This document shows, in pieces, positions 1 through 7,277 of a stretch of 64,000 nt of DNA (the first letter of the stretch is position 1; each line of letters begins with the position of its first letter). The translations under genes were made by a program, and so were the position numbers. The stretch comes from JAIXWP01 sp965247015 (GTDB lineage: Bacteria > Bacteroidota > Bacteroidia > Flavobacteriales_D > Sanyastnellaceae). A model generated the notes under the pieces. It was not told the origin of the DNA and made no database searches. It saw only the letters and a program-made list of their open reading frames with translations. The DNA lies in assembly GCA_965247015.1 (NCBI GenBank), contig CBDFGG010000004.1:372001-436000 (forward strand), in the 5' to 3' direction.

Positions 1-65
1 TTCAATAACTCATCTACCAGATGAGAACCAATAAATCCTGCGCCACCGGTGACAACTACTTTCAT
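1..65 (-). CDS. NAD-dependent epimerase/dehydratase, N-terminus only
   Basis: Only the first 21 codons lie in the window; the gene runs off the left edge. They read MKVVVTGGAGFIGSHLVDEL, the first beta strand and glycine-rich turn (GGAGFIG) of the NAD-binding Rossmann fold of extended short-chain dehydrogenases such as nucleotide-sugar epimerases and dehydratases. The start codon lies one base after the stop of the glycosyltransferase upstream on the same strand, so it is the distal end of the surface-sugar operon described below. The specific sugar reaction cannot be told from this fragment. Confidence 0.75.
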   Translation of the reverse strand, partial: MKVVVTGGAGFIGSHLVDELL

Positions 66-66
66 A

Positions 67-1011
67 TTATTTTTCTTTTTGAAAATTCAATTCATGCTCG
101 ACGATATAATTCGGTCGTCTTCTTGTTTCGTCCAGTGTTCTCCATAGATATTCTGCGATAATACCGAGCGAAATATTTGTAATACCAAAACCTACCAATA
201 ACACGGAAATGAGTGCTGGCCATCCGCTGCTGAGGTCGCCCACTATAAAGTGACGCGCCACGATATAGATCGTCCACAAAAATCCAATTAATGAAAAGAT
301 GATTCCTGTGACACTGATAAAACGAATCGGGAAATAAGAGTAAGCCACAAAGAAATCGACAAAGAGTTTTATCTTCTTTGCTAATGTCCACTTCGACTTA
401 CCTGCGATTCTTTCTTCACGTTCGTAATAGATGTGAGTGCTCTTATATCCGATAGTTGCTAAGAGCCCCTCCAGTGTTAGATTACGTTCGTTGTATTTAC
501 GAATTGCGTCTACCACCTTTCTTGTGATCAAGAACATGCTCGATCCTTTTGGTGGAATATTTTTTGAAACAATTCTTCGTGCGAAGAAATAAAAAGTGTT
601 AGAGAAAAGAACAGAGATTTTTCCATCCTTTCTGGAATTTCTAACGGCCCAAACTATTTCGTAAGGTTTCTCAAGGACATCAAACATTTTTCCAATCAGC
701 TCTGGTGGTTCTTGCATATCGCAAGCAATGAAACTTACTACATCACCTGAAGCGTAATCCAATCCTGCTCTAATGGCCATGTGCGAACCCGCATTGGTAG
801 AAAATTTTACCACCTTCACATGCTGATGCTTGCTTGCCAATATTTGAAGCTCTTCAAACGTATCATCCTCGCTGCCATCATCTACGAATATTAACTCGTA
901 ATGAGGAAACTTATCTTTTACTGCTTCATGCACACGCTCAAATGCGGTGTGAACGAGCTTGCCTTCGTAGTAGACAGGTATAATTACAGAAAGCAAGGTA
1001 TTCTGACTCAT
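67..1011 (-). CDS. Family 2 glycosyltransferase, polyprenyl-phosphate type (GtrB/DPM1-like)
   Basis: 314 residues. The N-terminal GT-A domain starts LLSVIIPVYYEG and carries the nucleotide-sugar acidic motif FVDDGSEDDT near residue 45 and a second conserved stretch ACDMQEPPE near residue 97. The C-terminal third has two hydrophobic helices (about 228-255 and 265-292), the arrangement of bactoprenol and dolichol phosphate sugar transferases such as GtrB and ArnC. It probably moves a sugar from a nucleotide donor to undecaprenyl phosphate at the inner membrane. It follows the FemAB-like gene by 15 bases and precedes the epimerase by one base. The sugar is unknown. Confidence 0.85.
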   Translation of the reverse strand: MSQNTLLSVIIPVYYEGKLVHTAFERVHEAVKDKFPHYELIFVDDGSEDDTFEELQILASKHQHVKVVKFSTNAGSHMAIRAGLDYASGDVVSFIACDMQEPPELIGKMFDVLEKPYEIVWAVRNSRKDGKISVLFSNTFYFFARRIVSKNIPPKGSSMFLITRKVVDAIRKYNERNLTLEGLLATIGYKSTHIYYEREERIAGKSKWTLAKKIKLFVDFFVAYSYFPIRFISVTGIIFSLIGFLWTIYIVARHFIVGDLSSGWPALISVLLVGFGITNISLGIIAEYLWRTLDETRRRPNYIVEHELNFQKEK

Positions 1012-1026
1012 AGATTCGGTTATGGC

Positions 1027-2079
1027 TTATGACAACAAATTAAAAGGAAATACAAAGAAGTGCGGAAAGTACGAAGCAATTTTTGAAGCCCCTAACTCTC
1101 TAAAGAAGGACTCCTCCTTGTATGGTTTGATCAATACTTGATATTGACCTTCTTGCGACCCCCATTTTTGCTTGAATTTGAATACTCCAGAATCTTTTGA
1201 TGGTGAAGATTCCCAATTCCAATAAGTCAATCCACGTTCGATGCAAAGATCCATAGAATGCTTGATCAGAAGGGTAGTTGGTTGATACGAGCGGTATTCG
1301 TGGATTGAACACGGCAAGTAGTAGCTGGCGGTCTTTTCAGAATAAATCATGATCAATCCACCGATCACTTTTCCATCTACCGTTGCAACATATGATTCTG
1401 TGTTTCCTGAAGCGGAAGATTGACTCACCAATTCATCAATACACTCCTTTGACTTTGGGGGAATACCGTAATCTGTGCAATTTTGAATATAAATATCATA
1501 AATAGCGCGAGCGCTATCTGCGTCATTGATAGCTTTAATTTCAACACCGGATTTCAACGCTTTGCGAATGTCATACTGCAAACTAGTGCTCAATTGGAGC
1601 TCATCTAGTTTGATGAATGATGTAAACTTATCGACTCGCAAAGCTTGAGGTAGCGCGCGGTGATAATCTAATATCAAATCTTCGTGGTGAAAAGGCGTAT
1701 AGAAAGACGCGCTGATCATATTGGCTTTATCCCACGATTTTTCCAGACAATTCAACGCTTCGCTGAGCGCTTCAAAATAATTATGTTGATTCCTAGACAT
1801 CAATAGTCCTGCATTGGGACCAAAAAATGGCATCGAGGAATAGACAGAACCAATTTCTGTTGTTTTGAAAAACCCTGGCATAAAACCGAATATTTGTTCG
1901 GTTTTTTCATCTTTTAATATCACACCGTAAAACTCTCCAATGCCCGTATTCTGAAGCATTTGAAGATAAAATGGAAAATGATAACCCAACACCGATTCAT
2001 TTTCTTTTGAAACTGAAATTAGAAAATCCACAAAATCTGGTCGTTCTAAAAAATCGATATGGACTATTTCACTAATCAT
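1027..2079 (-). CDS. FemAB-like / GNAT-fold N-acyltransferase
   Basis: 350 residues, no signal peptide. The C-terminal half has the usual FemAB/BioF2 pattern: YDIRKALKSG (about 169), then a core reading VATVDGKVIGGLIMIYSEKTA, then the substrate-side motif WNWESSPSKDSGVFKFKQKW (about 293-312), equivalent to the YDF-GGS...FK-FG signature of the family. Such enzymes add an amino acid or acyl group to an amine, for instance in peptidoglycan bridges or amino sugars. Its place between a sugar aminotransferase (one base upstream) and a lipid-linked glycosyltransferase suggests acylation of the amino sugar made here. That substrate is inferred, not shown. Confidence 0.7.
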   Translation of the reverse strand: MISEIVHIDFLERPDFVDFLISVSKENESVLGYHFPFYLQMLQNTGIGEFYGVILKDEKTEQIFGFMPGFFKTTEIGSVYSSMPFFGPNAGLLMSRNQHNYFEALSEALNCLEKSWDKANMISASFYTPFHHEDLILDYHRALPQALRVDKFTSFIKLDELQLSTSLQYDIRKALKSGVEIKAINDADSARAIYDIYIQNCTDYGIPPKSKECIDELVSQSSASGNTESYVATVDGKVIGGLIMIYSEKTASYYLPCSIHEYRSYQPTTLLIKHSMDLCIERGLTYWNWESSPSKDSGVFKFKQKWGSQEGQYQVLIKPYKEESFFRELGASKIASYFPHFFVFPFNLLS

Positions 2080-2080
2080 A

Positions 2081-3199
2081 TTAATATGCGTTCACAGCTT
2101 CGATTACACGATCCACCATTTCCTCAGTGAGCTCGGCGTACATTGGTAAAGAAAGACAGTGAGCAGCGAGATATTCAGCGTTTGGACAATCGCCAGCTTT
2201 GTAACCTAAGTGCGCGTATGCCTTTTGAAGGTGGCAAGGCACTGGATAATGTAGGGCAGGATAAATTTCTTTCGAATTCAAGAAAGCCATCATTTCCTCG
2301 CGATTCTCTGTTGTCACCACGAACAAGTGAAATATAGAATCTGCCCACTCAGGCTGATGCTGCATTTTCACTTTCGGATTTTTTATTTCAGATAAATAAC
2401 GTTTTGCGATTGCTCTGCGTCGGTTATTCCACCCCTCCAGATATTTCATTTTGATTTGAAGTGAGCCACCTTCGAGTCCGCCCATTCGATAATTGTATCC
2501 AATCTCGTCGTGGTAATATCTCACCGTTGACCCGTGGTTTCTCAGCGACATTAAATGTTTAGCATACGCTTCATTATTCGTAGTGATGCCTCCTGCTTCG
2601 CCGCATGCTCCTAGGTTTTTACCTGGATAAAAACTGAAGCAAGCCATTTCACCAAATGTGCCTACCGTTTTTCCTTTGTATCGCGCTCCTTGCGCTTGAG
2701 CAGCATCTTCAATTAAAAATAAATTATGCTTATTACAAATGGCTCTAACAGCATCGATATCGAAGGGCTGTCCATAAAGGTGGACGCCGGCAATTGCTTT
2801 TGTTTTTGATGTGATTTTTTCTTCAATCTTCGTCACATCAATTTCCCATGTATCAGCAGTGCAGTCCACGAAAACTGGCGTTGCACTTGCATGAGAAACT
2901 CCCCAAGCTGTCGCTATGAAAGTATCTGCGGGAAGGATGACCTCATCGCCTTCGCCAATGCCAAGGGCTAACATTGCAAGATGCAGAGCGGTGGTTCCAT
3001 TGTTTACACCAATGGCGAAATTAGCACCAGTATATTCTGCGAATTTCTTTTCGAAAGCCTCTACGAACGGCCCTCCAGAGAAAGCAGTTTGTTCATACAC
3101 TTTTTCAAAAACTTCAAATACTTCGTTTTTGATTTGTTGGTGTTGACCTTTCAGGTCGAGGCAAGGAATTTTAGTAAGGCCTTGGACTTGAGATGACAT
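2081..3199 (-). CDS. DegT/DnrJ/EryC1/StrS sugar aminotransferase
   Basis: 372 residues, full length for the family. PLP-dependent transfer of an amino group to a keto nucleotide sugar. The cofactor lysine is Lys194 in FYPGKNLGACGEAGG; the cofactor-stacking loop IEDAAQAQGA lies around 164-173 and the phosphate-binding start GVNNGTTALHLA around 64-75. The neighbouring oxidoreductase and hexapeptide acyltransferase make a three-gene set like WlbA-WlbB-WlbC (WbpB-WbpD-WbpE), which oxidise, transaminate and acetylate C3 of a UDP-GlcNAc-derived sugar. The C3 position is inferred from this set. Start at ATG 3199, 14 bases after the acyltransferase stop. Confidence 0.88.
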   Translation of the reverse strand: MSSQVQGLTKIPCLDLKGQHQQIKNEVFEVFEKVYEQTAFSGGPFVEAFEKKFAEYTGANFAIGVNNGTTALHLAMLALGIGEGDEVILPADTFIATAWGVSHASATPVFVDCTADTWEIDVTKIEEKITSKTKAIAGVHLYGQPFDIDAVRAICNKHNLFLIEDAAQAQGARYKGKTVGTFGEMACFSFYPGKNLGACGEAGGITTNNEAYAKHLMSLRNHGSTVRYYHDEIGYNYRMGGLEGGSLQIKMKYLEGWNNRRRAIAKRYLSEIKNPKVKMQHQPEWADSIFHLFVVTTENREEMMAFLNSKEIYPALHYPVPCHLQKAYAHLGYKAGDCPNAEYLAAHCLSLPMYAELTEEMVDRVIEAVNAY

Positions 3200-3213
3200 A
3201 TTAAAAATCTTTT

Positions 3214-3711
3214 TTATCTATCAGAAACATTTTTCATGAATCGTGCAGGATTGCCTGCCACGATAGTATTTGGAGCAACGTCTTTTGTGACCACTGAACC
3301 TGCGCCCACGATGGCATTCTCGCCAATTTTAATTCCACAGAGAATAGTAACAGAGCTGCCGATGGAAGCGCCTTTGCAAACTCTTGTTTCCTCTAATTTC
3401 CAATCAGCATCCGTTTGCATACTGCCGTCGGCATTGGTCGCTCTCGGGAATCTGTCATTTGTAAATGTGACGTTGTGTCCGATGAAGACATTATCTTCAA
3501 TGTGCACACCTTCACAAATGAAAGAGTGACTAGAAATTTTACAATTCTTGCCGATGGTCGCGCCTTTTTGGATTTCGACAAATGATCCCACTTTGGAACC
3601 ATCGTCGATAGAGCAGCCGTAGGCATTTACGAAGTTAAAAATCTTCACATCCTTTCCCACTCTAACATTATTGAGCGATTGTTTATCGTTGCTTACCGTT
3701 AGAACTTCCAT
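3214..3711 (-). CDS. Left-handed beta-helix sugar N-acetyltransferase (WlbB/WbpD-like)
   Basis: 165 residues made almost entirely of hexapeptide repeats ([LIV]-G-x4), for example VGKDVKIF, IGKNCKI, IGENAIVGAGSVVTKDV. The internal loop HNVTFTNDRFPRA (about 82-94) is typical of WbpD/WlbB and FdtC-like enzymes that acetylate the 3-amino group of UDP- or dTDP-amino sugars using acetyl-CoA. C-terminus NPARFMK closes the coil. It lies between the oxidoreductase and the aminotransferase in the same operon, which supports amino-sugar acetylation. The active-site histidine is probably the one in this loop (family knowledge). Confidence 0.85.
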   Translation of the reverse strand: MEVLTVSNDKQSLNNVRVGKDVKIFNFVNAYGCSIDDGSKVGSFVEIQKGATIGKNCKISSHSFICEGVHIEDNVFIGHNVTFTNDRFPRATNADGSMQTDADWKLEETRVCKGASIGSSVTILCGIKIGENAIVGAGSVVTKDVAPNTIVAGNPARFMKNVSDR

Positions 3712-3718
3712 CTTTATT

Positions 3719-4732
3719 TTAAACGTTTTGAATTTTTATTTCCACTCCTCCACTCTTGATTGATTTTTGAGATGCTTCAAGAATGCGAATGGTGTTAAGC
3801 CCACTCTTCCATGAAGCGATGGGAGTGCTTCCTGTATTCACAGCTGCAATGAAATCTCGAGCCATACCGCTGAGCGCTTCTGCTGATCCGAGTTTCGGAA
3901 TATAGACATCACCTACTCGATAATCGACAAGCACACGTCTGCGATCTTCATCAGAACTTACACTATGTGCAGTATCGTATACACGAATTTTTTCTGTAGG
4001 CTCCATATCATTGAACACAATCATCTTTTCATCACCGCCCACGAGCATCATTCTAATTTTTACCGGCGAGGACCAAGAGCAATTGAAATGTGCTAAAATA
4101 TTGGAGGAATAGTTGACCGTGAGATATGCAATGTTCTCTACCCCGTTATGAATGTGGCTTACGCCTGTAGCGTTTACCGATACAGGTTCGTCATTTACTA
4201 GATAGTCAAGAATAGAAATATCGTGAGGAGCGAGATCCCATAATACGTTCACATCTTGCTGGATGAGGCCCAGGTTGATTCTTGTAGAATCGAAATATTT
4301 TACTTTACCTACTTGACCTGATGTGATGAGATCTTTCATCTTCTGAACAGCAGGTGTATAAAGGAAAGTGTGATCTACCATGAGCACCTTTCCGAGTTTT
4401 TGAGAAAGTTCGATGAGCTCGAGTGCATGATCAACCGTGTCTGTCATTGGTTTTTCGAGCAGCACGTGCTTTCCTGCCAGCAATGCCTTCTTGGCCAAAG
4501 GAAAATGCGTAAATACTGGAGTTGCTATGACTACCGCATCAATAGATGCGTCTGTCCAGAGGTCGTCGATATTCGTAGAAACTTCCGTATTGGGATAATT
4601 CTGAACGACGATTTTGAGGCGTTCTTCGCGGAGGTCCACTACTTTTTTTACCTGAACATCAGGAATGGAGGAAAAATTTCTAACCAGATTGGGCCCCCAA
4701 TACCCGAATCCAACGATGGCCACATTGATCAT
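3719..4732 (-). CDS. Gfo/Idh/MocA oxidoreductase (WlbA/WbpB-like)
   Basis: About 337 residues. NAD-binding Rossmann motif VAIVGFGYWGPN at the very N-terminus and the family EKP motif in LLEKPMTD near residue 90. The start was set at ATG 4732, giving MINVAIVGFG, because an upstream in-frame ATG at 4753 overlaps the likely -7 promoter box. Probably oxidises C3 of a nucleotide sugar before transamination by the DegT enzyme. First gene of the operon running leftward to the window edge (oxidoreductase, acetyltransferase, aminotransferase, FemAB-like, GT2, epimerase) with gaps of 1-15 bases. Confidence 0.85.
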   Translation of the reverse strand: MINVAIVGFGYWGPNLVRNFSSIPDVQVKKVVDLREERLKIVVQNYPNTEVSTNIDDLWTDASIDAVVIATPVFTHFPLAKKALLAGKHVLLEKPMTDTVDHALELIELSQKLGKVLMVDHTFLYTPAVQKMKDLITSGQVGKVKYFDSTRINLGLIQQDVNVLWDLAPHDISILDYLVNDEPVSVNATGVSHIHNGVENIAYLTVNYSSNILAHFNCSWSSPVKIRMMLVGGDEKMIVFNDMEPTEKIRVYDTAHSVSSDEDRRRVLVDYRVGDVYIPKLGSAEALSGMARDFIAAVNTGSTPIASWKSGLNTIRILEASQKSIKSGGVEIKIQNV

Positions 4733-4752
4733 AGAGGTTGCGTTAAGGCGCA

Positions 4753-4760
4753 CAAATATA
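4753..4760 (-). promoter_or_regulatory. -7 promoter box of the surface-sugar operon
   Basis: Reads TATATTTG on the minus strand, an exact match to the Bacteroidota -7 consensus TAnnTTTG, 20 bases before the oxidoreductase ATG at 4732. No clear -33 TTTG was found. Confidence 0.5.
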
Positions 4761-4865
4761 GCCTACGGAGCCTCCATATTTTTCACTTTATTTGAAGATT
4801 CAAAGGTTATTTCCCCACTTTGATTTTGAGCAATTTACATATTGATTGAACAATTGACAAATACG

Positions 4866-4873
4866 TATGTTTG
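4866..4873 (+). promoter_or_regulatory. -7 promoter box of the MerR gene
   Basis: TATGTTTG matches TAnnTTTG and lies 23 bases before the ATG at 4897. A TTGA at 4842-4845 is at a suitable distance (about 21 bases) for a -33 element. The rest of the 143-base gap shows nothing else that I can support. Confidence 0.5.
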
Positions 4874-4896
4874 CATTGTGTTAAAACCCGTGGAGA

Positions 4897-5781
4897 ATGA
4901 AAATGCAGGAGTTTACCATAAAGGACCTGGAAAATTTTACAGGTATCAAAGCGCACACCATCAGAATATGGGAGCAGCGTTATGGGCTTCTTGCGCCTGA
5001 TCGTAGCGATACGAACATCAGAAAATACACTGATAAGGATTTAAAATTCCTTCTCAACGTCAGTCTGCTCAACAACTTAGGATATAAGATTTCTCAAATA
5101 GCCTCTATGAATGAGGACCAAATGAGAGAAACCATCAGTCGTCACGCGGCATCTCAACAACCAGAACAACATTTTCTTCACATGCTTAAGATAAGTATGC
5201 TGAATTATGATGAAGAGCTGTTTAATGAGGTAATCGAGAAGTACATCGAAGACAACGGTTTGGAGCGCACTTTCAAAGAAGTGGTGATTCCGTTTATGCG
5301 TCAGATTGGCTTTTTGTGGCAGGCGAATGTGATTTGTCCGGCCCAAGAGCACTTTATATCTTGCCTTGTAAGACAAAAGATTTTTACACAAATAGATCGT
5401 CTTCCTTTGATACCAAAGGATAATGACGCCCCTTATGTGCTATATCTCCCTGAGTTGGAGATTCATGAAATTTCTTTAATCATGATGCATTACCTCTTGA
5501 AATTAAGAGGAAAGAGAAGTATATTCTTAGGGCAAAGCGTACCGTTTGAGGACCTTATGCAAGTTCAACAGCGTATTGGTCGTGTAAATTTTGTTTCAAT
5601 TTTCACCACCAATCCTTCAACAGTTTTAGTACCAGACTATTTGAAAAAAGTGGTCCAAAACTTCGAGGATAGCGGCTCTCACTTCTATTTGACGGGTAAT
5701 AATTTACATGGAATCAAGAGTCCAGACCCATCCGTCATTTCTATTTTCCCAAACTCGGAAGAGCTGATCGGAAGATTATAA
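4897..5781 (+). CDS. MerR-family regulator with a CarH/LitR-like B12-binding sensor region
   Basis: 294 residues. Residues 5-75 form a MerR winged-helix domain (FTIKDLENFTGIKAHTIRIW, then WEQRYGLL). A helical region follows with W141-x9-E151-H152, the signature of the adenosylcobalamin-binding helical bundle of CarH-type light sensors. The last 115 residues resemble a cobalamin-binding fold: E188-x-H190, the lower-ligand position, in LPELEIHE, and LGQSVPFEDL at 211-220. The Gly usually two residues after HE is Ser193, and the usual GG is GN at 267-268. It may be a B12 photoreceptor repressor or a descendant that has lost the cofactor. The ECF sigma gene follows at 165 bases. Confidence 0.82.
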   Translation: MKMQEFTIKDLENFTGIKAHTIRIWEQRYGLLAPDRSDTNIRKYTDKDLKFLLNVSLLNNLGYKISQIASMNEDQMRETISRHAASQQPEQHFLHMLKISMLNYDEELFNEVIEKYIEDNGLERTFKEVVIPFMRQIGFLWQANVICPAQEHFISCLVRQKIFTQIDRLPLIPKDNDAPYVLYLPELEIHEISLIMMHYLLKLRGKRSIFLGQSVPFEDLMQVQQRIGRVNFVSIFTTNPSTVLVPDYLKKVVQNFEDSGSHFYLTGNNLHGIKSPDPSVISIFPNSEELIGRL

Positions 5782-5848
5782 CATTCATTTTCAAAGAAAA
5801 AAAATCCAAACCGCCTCGCGGTTCGTACCTATTTGTACCCACCCCGAA

Positions 5849-5940
5849 GTTTTGTTTAATAATTTTATGAATTTAGTTAAACAATAATTTGGCAGTGGAC
5901 ATTTTCTGTTTAATATTTGTATTCAATAATTAAACAAAAC
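5849..5940. promoter_or_regulatory. Double palindromic operator and promoter of the ECF sigma gene
   Basis: Two inverted pairs share one half-site. Pair 1 is TTGTTTAAT (5852-5860) with GTTAAACAA (5876-5884); pair 2 is CTGTTTAAT (5906-5914) with ATTAAACAA (5929-5937). Spacers are 15 and 14 bases, and the centres are about 53 bases apart, close to five helical turns. The outermost arms (5849-5864 and 5925-5940) are complementary over 16 bases with one mismatch. A likely start element, TAATATTTG (5911-5919), with TTTG at 5888-5891, lies inside pair 2, so a bound regulator would block it. The adjacent MerR protein is the obvious candidate (inference). Confidence 0.55.
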
Positions 5941-5946
5941 GCCAAA

Positions 5947-6447
5947 ATGAGTACGATCGAATTCAATCAGATGTTGACTAGCAACGCAAAGTATCTCAAA
6001 GGCTTTGCATATAACTTTACAAGAAACGTAGAAGATGCTGAAGATTTGCTTCAGGATACTATGTTGAAAGCACTTCGTTATAAGGAGCACTTTCAAGATG
6101 GTACTAACTTCAAGGGTTGGTTGTTTACCATCATGAGAAACATCTTCATCAACAACTACAAAAGAAAGAAACTACAGAACACCATTACTGACCAGACTTC
6201 AAATCAATTCTATTTGAACTACGGTAAAGTTTCTGAAGACATGGTAAACATGAGAGCAAATGAGAAGGACATCAATAAAGCAATTTCAACATTGACTTAT
6301 GAGTTCCGTACTCCTTTCCAAATGTTTATGGACGGCTACCACTACGATGAGATTGCACAATCAATGTCTATTCCAATGGGTACCGTGAAGAGCCGTATTT
6401 TCCACGCTCGCAAGCGTTTGATGGAAGATTTGAAAGACTTCCGCTAG
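5947..6447 (+). CDS. ECF-family RNA polymerase sigma factor (CarQ-like)
   Basis: 166 residues from ATG 5947. Sigma region 2 spans about 15-80, with DAEDLLQDTMLKALRY and WLFTIMRNIFINNYKR; region 4 spans about 110-160, with the helix-turn-helix YDEIAQSMSIPMGTVKSRIF. An upstream TTG at 5917 is in frame but overlaps the promoter, so it was not used. No anti-sigma gene is adjacent; the gene behind it is on the other strand. The pairing with a CarH-like MerR gene suggests control by the regulator's binding to the palindromes at 5849-5940 rather than by an anti-sigma factor. Similar pairs are known beside carotenoid genes, which are absent here. Confidence 0.88.
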   Translation: MSTIEFNQMLTSNAKYLKGFAYNFTRNVEDAEDLLQDTMLKALRYKEHFQDGTNFKGWLFTIMRNIFINNYKRKKLQNTITDQTSNQFYLNYGKVSEDMVNMRANEKDINKAISTLTYEFRTPFQMFMDGYHYDEIAQSMSIPMGTVKSRIFHARKRLMEDLKDFR

Positions 6448-7169
6448 GCCTTAGTAAGTTTAGCCAAGTAGTGAAAATCAGCATCGCGATGCAGGATATT
6501 GCAGGTCAGCCCTGCCTTATCAGCTAATTCTGCCAAGAGTGATGGATCGATGTAAATCCAGTTAAAAGGTTCTGCCTCTACCCCATCATATTTTAGTTGA
6601 AATTCAACTTCGCCGTAGTATTTGCCACCGATTGTAAAAGCAGAAGTGGCGTCCATCGTATTGTACAGAATATCCGTTGAATCTCCGATGATTACTCCTT
6701 TTGGAGCAAGCAAACGCTTGATGTGTTTGAGGAGTTTTAGCGTACCCACTTCTGATCCTCCGAGTCCTAGGCCATTCATCAGGAGAAGAATGGTGTTGTA
6801 TTCAATACCTTTCAAATTAAAAACATCATCATTCAGAACTCTTTTCACCCCTCTTTGAGCGGCGACTAGAGCGGCAAGCGGCGATTTTTCAATCGCTGTG
6901 ACGTCCAATTTTCTCTTTTGTAAAATAAGGGAGTGGCAACCCGCGGCAGCACCAATGTCCAATACACTGCCTTTCGCCATTCGAAGTGCGAGACGCTCGT
7001 ATCCACGCATGTTTTGATAATTCCGAAAAAAGAGAGAAGCTTTCATCGGCTCGTCTTTTTTTCCATTGATTTTAATTTCAATGTTTCGATCCTTGCCGGT
7101 CAGCCAATAATCTTGCATGGCCACTCCTAAGGGGTCTTCCGAAATTAATTTTTTCCTGTTGGTACTCAC
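6444..7169 (-). CDS. Class I SAM-dependent methyltransferase
   Basis: 241 residues. Motif I is VLDIGAAAGCHSLILQ (about 69-84), motif II acidic VTAIEKSPLAAL, and motif IV is replaced by NTILLLMNGLGLGG around 126-139, the pattern of small-molecule methyltransferases. The N-terminus (AMQDYWLTGKDRNIEI) has a region that is not part of the core fold. Substrate unknown. Its last four bases overlap the end of the sigma gene in convergent orientation. Own promoter at 7185-7192. Confidence 0.75.
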   Translation of the reverse strand: MSTNRKKLISEDPLGVAMQDYWLTGKDRNIEIKINGKKDEPMKASLFFRNYQNMRGYERLALRMAKGSVLDIGAAAGCHSLILQKRKLDVTAIEKSPLAALVAAQRGVKRVLNDDVFNLKGIEYNTILLLMNGLGLGGSEVGTLKLLKHIKRLLAPKGVIIGDSTDILYNTMDATSAFTIGGKYYGEVEFQLKYDGVEAEPFNWIYIDPSLLAELADKAGLTCNILHRDADFHYLAKLTKA

Positions 7170-7184
7170 AAAATACTATTTGAG

Positions 7185-7192
7185 CAAAATTA
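7185..7192 (-). promoter_or_regulatory. -7 promoter box of the methyltransferase gene
   Basis: TAATTTTG on the minus strand matches TAnnTTTG and lies 15 bases before the ATG at 7169. Confidence 0.45.
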
Positions 7193-7239
7193 GGGCGGTA
7201 TTGATGTTAAATCAAATATGCTCGTGCAACCTTTTAGAG

Positions 7240-7247
7240 TAAATTTG
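7240..7247 (+). promoter_or_regulatory. -7 promoter box of the first choice-of-anchor L gene
   Basis: TAAATTTG matches TAnnTTTG, 30 bases before the ATG at 7278. With the minus-strand box at 7185-7192 it makes this 108-base gap a divergent promoter region. Confidence 0.45.
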
Positions 7248-7277
7248 TGGTCTACCTTCTAATTAACTATATGACCA

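Noticed and set aside
5809..5823. Hairpin AACCGC-CTC-GCGGTT just after the MerR gene, as a terminator
   Set aside because: It is a perfect stem but is not followed by a T-run on the plus strand; the A-run before it would serve only a minus-strand transcript, and no such gene ends there.
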